Shown here: positions 59,438 through 64,000 of the stretch, one piece after another | Layout: each line of letters opens with the position of its first letter | Numbering within the stretch: the stretch's first letter is position 1 | Origin: an uncultured Candidatus Saccharibacteria bacterium | GTDB taxonomy: Bacteria; Patescibacteriota; Saccharimonadia; Saccharimonadales; Saccharimonadaceae | Assembly (NCBI GenBank): GCA_947253285.1 | Contig: CAMXXV010000002.1 | Span: forward strand, 1 to 64,000 | Reading direction: 5' to 3' | DNA length: 64,000 nt | Notes under the pieces: model-generated | What the model saw: only the letters and a program-made list of their open reading frames with translations | The model's database searches: none | What the model was told of the DNA's origin: nothing | Translations under genes and position numbers: made by a program

Positions 59438-61618
59438 CTAGCTAATTTTTACGAGCGGCGCGTACTCAAGATTAATGCTACGAATACGCGAGGTAAACTG
59501 CACTTTCACCGTCGAACCATTCACCGCTAGCACCGTGCCATCACCAAACATCTGGTGGCGCACACGGTCACCGACATTAAGCGCCTCATTTTCATATTCA
59601 TAATGTGGCTCCTGATTATCCACTGGACGGCGTATCGCCCAGTCTGTATTATCACTAACATGACGATAATCATCATACTGGTCGTAATTGTTATATGTCG
59701 GCTTCACCGGCTCACCCTTAATGTCGCTTAAGAATTGTGATGGCATATTGTACTGCACTCGGCCATTCATCACTCGGCTTCGCGCATAGCTAAGAGTTAG
59801 CTCCTCCTTGGCACGTGTCATACCGACATAACAGAGTCGACGCGCCTCCTCAAGCGCCGAATCAGTCAGTAAGTCTCGCGCACTTGGAAATAGCCCATCC
59901 TCCATTCCCACCAGATAAACCACTGGAAATTCCAACCCCTTCGCAGCGTGCATGGTCATTAAGTTTACCGCATGGTCATGATTAATATCATCCACTCCCG
60001 ACACTAGCGCCACCTCCTCAAGAAAGCTCGCCAAATCACCGTACTGTTTAGCATCACTCACTAGTTCCTCAACATTCTCAACTTTGGCGCGCCCTTGGTC
60101 GGTGCCGTCATCCAAATATTCCCGGTACTTCGTCGCCTCAATTAAATCCGTTAATAGTTGATCCGGTGTAACCAGTGCTGCTTGTTCGACCAATTTGCCA
60201 AACAGCTCGCCCAGTGCCTGCAGCTCCTTACGAGCACGCGGTGTCAAATCATTGCATAAATCTACTTGCTGCAATGCCTCAACCACTGATTGCTCCGTTT
60301 GTGCACGCCACTTCAAAAATCGGTCAACCGATACCTCGCCAAGGCCACGTTTCGGCACATTGACAACGCGACGAAAGCTAACCCCATCATACGGCTGATA
60401 AATAATACGTAAATACGCCAGTAAGTCCTTGATTTCAGCGCGGTCATAGAAGCGCAACCCGCCAATGATTTTATAAGGCAGAGCTAATTTACGAAACATT
60501 TGCTCAAAGGCACGCGACTGAGCGTTAGTGCGGTAAAGAATCGCAAAATCATTATACTGTCGTGCTCCCACGGCGTGCGCCGTCTGAATTTGCAAACCAA
60601 TCGTCTCAGCTTCGTTTAGCTCGTTATACGCCTCAATAAATTGCACCGGTTCGCCATCACCCGCCTTTGTCCAAAGTTGCTTATCGCTTCGCTGTGTATT
60701 TTTCACAATAACATTATGTGCCGCATTTAAAATATTGCCGGTCGAACGATAATTTTGCTCCAACTTTACTACTTTAGCGCCAGAAAAATCCTGCGAAAAA
60801 TTTAGAATATTCGTAAAGTCTGCACCGCGCCAGCTATAAATCGACTGCCAATCATCACCCACCACACAAATATTATTTTTACCATTCAACAGCAACTTAA
60901 TTATTTGGTACTGAAGATGGTTAGTGTCCTGATACTCGTCAACCAAAATATACTTAAATTGCTCCCGCAGACGCTTGCGCACCTCTGGCGAATCGTGTAG
61001 CAACCGATGTGACTCCACCAACAAGTCATCAAAGTCCAATGCACGCTGCTTGCGGCGTTGTTCTTCGTAACGCCGATAAACCTCATAAATAGTCCGCCAG
61101 TAAGGATTATTTGCTTTTTTATTGTAGTCCTCTAGGCTATCACCTGCATTCTTACTGTTAGAGATAGTAGAAGCAATCGACTTCGGCGTAAATTGCCTGT
61201 CCGATATCGCAAAATCCTTCATAATATTCCGAATCAGCGTTATTTTATCGGCTTCATCAAAAATTACAAAATTAGTCGGGACATCAATCGCCTCGCCATA
61301 CAATCGCAATAACTTTACAGCAATGGAATGAAATGTACCCATCCAGGGCATAAATGAACGGTAGTTTGGCTGATGTAGCAGCGTCGCCAACCGCTCACGC
61401 ATCTCGCCCGCTGCCTTATTGGTGAATGTTACCGCTAAAACGTCTTGTTCAGTCGCCAAATGATTCAATAAAATATAAGCGATGCGATGAGTTAAGGTCT
61501 TAGTTTTACCCGAGCCAGCACCTGCAATCACTAAAAGCGGCCCTTCAGTACACTGCACCGCTTCACGTTGTTTGGTATTTAACCCCTCTAAGACACTATC
61601 GCCCGCACCATCTAACAT
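59438..61618 (-). CDS. pcrA: UvrD/PcrA-type DNA helicase
   Basis: Superfamily 1A 3'-5' helicase in repair and replication restart. Motif I VIAGAGSGKTKTLTHR, II VDEYQDTN, III VVGDDWQSIYSWRGA, IV QNYRST, V MTMHAAKGLEF, VI YVGMTRAKEEL. The C-terminal Tudor-like part (VGDRVRHQMFGDGTVLAV) marks PcrA/UvrD. 726 aa. TGA-TAAAAT 6 nt before ATG, so leaderless; the TGA is also the stop of the upstream gene. Confidence 0.96.
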   Translation of the reverse strand: MLDGAGDSVLEGLNTKQREAVQCTEGPLLVIAGAGSGKTKTLTHRIAYILLNHLATEQDVLAVTFTNKAAGEMRERLATLLHQPNYRSFMPWMGTFHSIAVKLLRLYGEAIDVPTNFVIFDEADKITLIRNIMKDFAISDRQFTPKSIASTISNSKNAGDSLEDYNKKANNPYWRTIYEVYRRYEEQRRKQRALDFDDLLVESHRLLHDSPEVRKRLREQFKYILVDEYQDTNHLQYQIIKLLLNGKNNICVVGDDWQSIYSWRGADFTNILNFSQDFSGAKVVKLEQNYRSTGNILNAAHNVIVKNTQRSDKQLWTKAGDGEPVQFIEAYNELNEAETIGLQIQTAHAVGARQYNDFAILYRTNAQSRAFEQMFRKLALPYKIIGGLRFYDRAEIKDLLAYLRIIYQPYDGVSFRRVVNVPKRGLGEVSVDRFLKWRAQTEQSVVEALQQVDLCNDLTPRARKELQALGELFGKLVEQAALVTPDQLLTDLIEATKYREYLDDGTDQGRAKVENVEELVSDAKQYGDLASFLEEVALVSGVDDINHDHAVNLMTMHAAKGLEFPVVYLVGMEDGLFPSARDLLTDSALEEARRLCYVGMTRAKEELTLSYARSRVMNGRVQYNMPSQFLSDIKGEPVKPTYNNYDQYDDYRHVSDNTDWAIRRPVDNQEPHYEYENEALNVGDRVRHQMFGDGTVLAVNGSTVKVQFTSRIRSINLEYAPLVKIS

Positions 61619-61624
61619 GACTCT

Positions 61625-61633
61625 ATTTTATCA
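61625..61633 (-). promoter_or_regulatory. pcrA extended -10 promoter (leaderless)
   Basis: Minus-strand TGA-TAAAAT; hexamer 61625-61630, 6 nt to ATG 61618. The TGn triplet is the stop codon of the upstream ORF. Confidence 0.65.
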
Positions 61634-63157
61634 CTTTAAAGAGTTAATTAGGTGGTCAAGATTACCAGTCAAATACAAATAAACGCCAACACCCGAAAGC
61701 ACAACCAGCACCACTAAACAAATCACAATCCAAGTCCAAGCTGAGCGTGAATGCTTATCCACCAGCTGCAAATCATCAAATGGCGAATTTATGTCCTCGT
61801 CATCATCACGACTAGAGTTATGACGAGTAGTGCGCATAGTACGCGTCATCGTATCCAATGTCGCCTTTGGCCGGCGTGGCAAAGTGTGTTTTGCTAGCAT
61901 CTGTTGCTGCTCGCGTCTAGTTTGCATATCACTAATAAAACTATCGATAAAGCCATCCTTAGTATCAGCCACGTTGTGTTTTGCTGGTTTAGATTGATTG
62001 CTTGTATGCACATGTTTTACCTCTGATGCATCATCTGGCTGCGACACTACAGTAACAGCTTTCGTGTGGTTACTAGCACCTGCCAAGCCAAGCGGCGCCT
62101 TCTTAACCTTCACCCCCTCTAAAAACGGCGATTCATACGGCTTTTCATCTGGTAGACTATCCCCCGCTAGCGGAGTCACCACTTCTTCCATCGGACGAGG
62201 TTGACGCAAAGCATGACGTGACAAACGCTGGCTATAATGCACTGAACGACGGTTCGACTTGACGGACTGGTCATCCTCGTCAAATTCTGCTTCATCTGGC
62301 TCTTGCCGCTCTGATTCGTCTTCGTCGTCATCCGTAGCTAATTTAGACTTATGATTATCATCGAGCTTTTCATCTTGCTTAGCTTCTTGAGGTTTTTCTG
62401 ACGCGGCAACCCCTTTCTCATTCTCGGGCTTAGGCTTAACATCCTCTGATGAGTTGGTCTCAGGTTTGACTTCGGTTTTAACTTCAGTCTCAGTCTCAAC
62501 TTTATCCTCTTCAACTGCCGACTTTACTATTGTTGCTTCAGACTCAACTTCGGCTTTAGTCTCAACTTCAGGCTTATCTTCAGACTTATCAGTGGTATCT
62601 GATTTAGAACTAGCTTCGCGATCTAATTCATGGTCTGATTTAGATTTTTTAGCCTCAGCGTCTAATGCTTTTACTGACTGATTTGCTGAAGTATCGACCG
62701 CTGGTTCATCTTTTAATTCAACCTTCTTTTTAGTTGGCTCTGATTCATCAGTTACCTCAACTGATTGCTGCGACACTTCTTTGTTGTCGTCAGCACTAGC
62801 TTCTTCGGCTAACTTACGTAATTTAGCTGCTTGGTGCATTTTGCGCTCTTCAATCATCCGCTGATTGATTTCTGCCGCCAACTTTTTACGCCGCGCCATC
62901 ACAATTGCTCGAGCGTCCTCTGGTGAAATCGTACTGATTACCTTATCCGAGGCCACATCCATTGCCTTAGTTTTGACAATCTTCACCTCGGAGGTTTGTT
63001 CAGTATGAGACTCATGAGGACTATCGGGAGTTTTTTCTTGAGTTTGAGGAACATTCTTAACCGTATCATCGGCCTCTAGTCGATGTTCAGGCTCTGTCAG
63101 ACCATCCGACATCTCCTTGATTACTCGGTCAAGCTCCTCAAAATCAAAATCAGCCAT
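61631..63157 (-). CDS. Acidic, tail-anchored membrane protein, unknown
   Basis: Not recognised. About 470 highly charged residues (K/E/D/S/T/V-rich, many VETETEVK-like stretches), predicted disordered, then a single C-terminal transmembrane helix (about 474-497) and a short outside tail. A helical section near 85-115 (ARAIVMARRKKLAAEINQRM) may be a binding segment. Overlaps tpiA by 8 nt, so coupled. 508 aa. Confidence 0.75.
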   Translation of the reverse strand: MADFDFEELDRVIKEMSDGLTEPEHRLEADDTVKNVPQTQEKTPDSPHESHTEQTSEVKIVKTKAMDVASDKVISTISPEDARAIVMARRKKLAAEINQRMIEERKMHQAAKLRKLAEEASADDNKEVSQQSVEVTDESEPTKKKVELKDEPAVDTSANQSVKALDAEAKKSKSDHELDREASSKSDTTDKSEDKPEVETKAEVESEATIVKSAVEEDKVETETEVKTEVKPETNSSEDVKPKPENEKGVAASEKPQEAKQDEKLDDNHKSKLATDDDEDESERQEPDEAEFDEDDQSVKSNRRSVHYSQRLSRHALRQPRPMEEVVTPLAGDSLPDEKPYESPFLEGVKVKKAPLGLAGASNHTKAVTVVSQPDDASEVKHVHTSNQSKPAKHNVADTKDGFIDSFISDMQTRREQQQMLAKHTLPRRPKATLDTMTRTMRTTRHNSSRDDDEDINSPFDDLQLVDKHSRSAWTWIVICLVVLVVLSGVGVYLYLTGNLDHLINSLK

Positions 63158-63932
63158 TAGCTAAATTCTCCTGTTTAGCAACTTCAGCCGCTGTGTCAAC
63201 TAGGTGCGCAAATTCTGGCGCAATCAAGCTATTGTGCCCAACTAGCAAGCCATTCACACCCTTAGCTGATAAATAATCACGGTCATTCATATTACTAATA
63301 CTACCACCATACAGCACCGGCACCTTAGCTGCAGCCGCACGACCAAACATATGCGCCACTTGAGCACGAATGATACTAACCGCTTCTTCAACATCTTTTA
63401 CCTGTGGTGTGCAGCCCGTACCAATTGCCCAAACTGGCTCGTAAGCAATCAGCACGCCGTCCAATTCATCTGAACTAATATTCATTAGCCCTGACGCTAC
63501 TTGGTCGTTCAACACATGTTGCGTATCGCCATCATTGCGTTCAAGCTCAGTTTCACCAACACACAAAATCGGTGATAATTCATTACGTACCGCAGCTTGC
63601 ACTTTAAATCTGATATCGCGGTCATCTTCATCAAAAATGTTGCGTCGCTCACTATGACCAATTAGCACATATTGAGCCAAACCACGAAGCTGTGTTGCAC
63701 TAACTTCACCTGTAAAAGCACCGCCGTCACGCCAATAACAATTCTGCGCGCCCAACTTAAGCTGACGGTGATTGATTTGCAATGAGACTGGTTCAAGTGC
63801 CAAAAAGCCTGGGCAAATCACCGTTTCAACATCACGTCGAATCGGTACCACTTGCGCCAACTTAGCCACAAACAATGAAGCCTCGTGCACATTGAGGTTC
63901 ATCTTCCAATTACCAATAATATACTTCTTCAT
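63150..63932 (-). CDS. tpiA: Triosephosphate isomerase
   Basis: Glycolytic isomerase. GNWKMN with catalytic Asn/Lys, LIGHSERRN with His, AYEPVWAIGTG with catalytic Glu, VLYGGSISNMN phosphate loop. 260 aa. Ribosome site AGGGGG; TGT-TAAAAT at 63952-63957 gives a leader of about 12 nt. Confidence 0.97.
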   Translation of the reverse strand: MKKYIIGNWKMNLNVHEASLFVAKLAQVVPIRRDVETVICPGFLALEPVSLQINHRQLKLGAQNCYWRDGGAFTGEVSATQLRGLAQYVLIGHSERRNIFDEDDRDIRFKVQAAVRNELSPILCVGETELERNDGDTQHVLNDQVASGLMNISSDELDGVLIAYEPVWAIGTGCTPQVKDVEEAVSIIRAQVAHMFGRAAAAKVPVLYGGSISNMNDRDYLSAKGVNGLLVGHNSLIAPEFAHLVDTAAEVAKQENLANG

Positions 63933-63951
63933 ATGCCCCCTAATTAATACT

Positions 63952-63960
63952 ATTTTAACA
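63952..63960 (-). promoter_or_regulatory. tpiA extended -10 promoter
   Basis: Minus-strand TGT-TAAAAT, 19 nt before ATG 63932, with a clear Shine-Dalgarno in between. Confidence 0.6.
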
Positions 63961-64000
63961 TAAGCACGAGACTATTCAAAATACAAAATACAACTATAGC

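Noticed and set aside
1..64000. Alternative genetic code (TGA as Gly)
   Set aside because: Several genes end at TGA directly at overlaps with the next start (10634, 52980, tpiA at 63150), and conserved genes have no internal TGA.

Overview
The window looks like a chromosome segment of an ultra-reduced Patescibacteria (CPR) bacterium, most likely Candidatus Saccharibacteria (TM7). The basis is small tightly packed genes, moderate GC, standard genetic code (TGA is used as a stop, for example at the 695-aa and DUF218 genes, which argues against Gracilibacteria/Absconditabacteria), an AlaRS without editing domain, a eukaryote-like (type II) IleRS, and the CPR-type Baseplate-J-like membrane protein beside FtsA. 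The lineage call is inference; no rRNA is present to confirm it. I saw no insertion sequence, prophage, CRISPR array or integrated island.

Layout. 1-0.5 kb: four tRNA genes (Leu-GAG, Val-CAC on +; Ala-GGC, Val-UAC on -). 0.5-7.7 kb: typA, then uvrA, galE and exonuclease I. 7.7-17.5 kb: envelope block with a LysM-CHAP hydrolase, mltG, ruvX, a Baseplate-J-like membrane protein, FtsA, a family-4-like uracil-DNA glycosylase and two single-pass membrane proteins with Q/N/Y-rich cytoplasmic tails. 17.5-24.7 kb: plsC, an SDR, pnp, rpsO, ileS. 24.7-29.1 kb: complete heat-shock set hrcA-grpE-dnaK-dnaJ with two CIRCE operators. 29.1-33.7 kb: small envelope proteins, a membrane-anchored HNH nuclease, a NatAB-like ABC exporter, a DsbA-like protein. 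33.7-45.5 kb: CBS/CNNM protein, aspS, a methyltransferase, gpmA, obgE, uvrC, a holin-4-2-like protein, secG, a peptide-binding protein, eno, ldh. 45.5-50.4 kb: dedA and two large surface/envelope proteins. 50.5-57.1 kb: alaS, mnmA, DUF218, cysteine desulfurase, tatD, metG. 57.1-57.4 kb: two tandem small-RNA-like units. 57.4-64 kb: rsmA, a G5/lysozyme-like wall protein, pcrA, an acidic tail-anchored protein, tpiA.

How it works together. Glycolysis genes (tpiA, gpmA, eno) with ldh indicate homolactic-type fermentation. Repair is well represented (uvrA, uvrC, UvrD/PcrA, UDG, ExoI). Cysteine desulfurase sits next to mnmA, suggesting that tRNA 2-thiouridine is a main sulfur sink; the UDG has lost all four Fe-S cluster ligands. 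Several wall-active enzymes and large anchored surface proteins fit an epibiotic lifestyle.

Most striking regulatory pattern: at least 13 genes have a -10 hexamer (TATAAT/TAAAAT-like, usually with an extended TGn) exactly 6-7 nt before the start codon, which predicts leaderless mRNAs. The other genes have longer leaders or lie inside operons with clear Shine-Dalgarno sites. Several divergent gene pairs share near-symmetric back-to-back -10 promoters. The strongest candidate for something undescribed is the pair of tandem ~107-bp units at 57148-57344, each with promoter, hairpin and U-tract.
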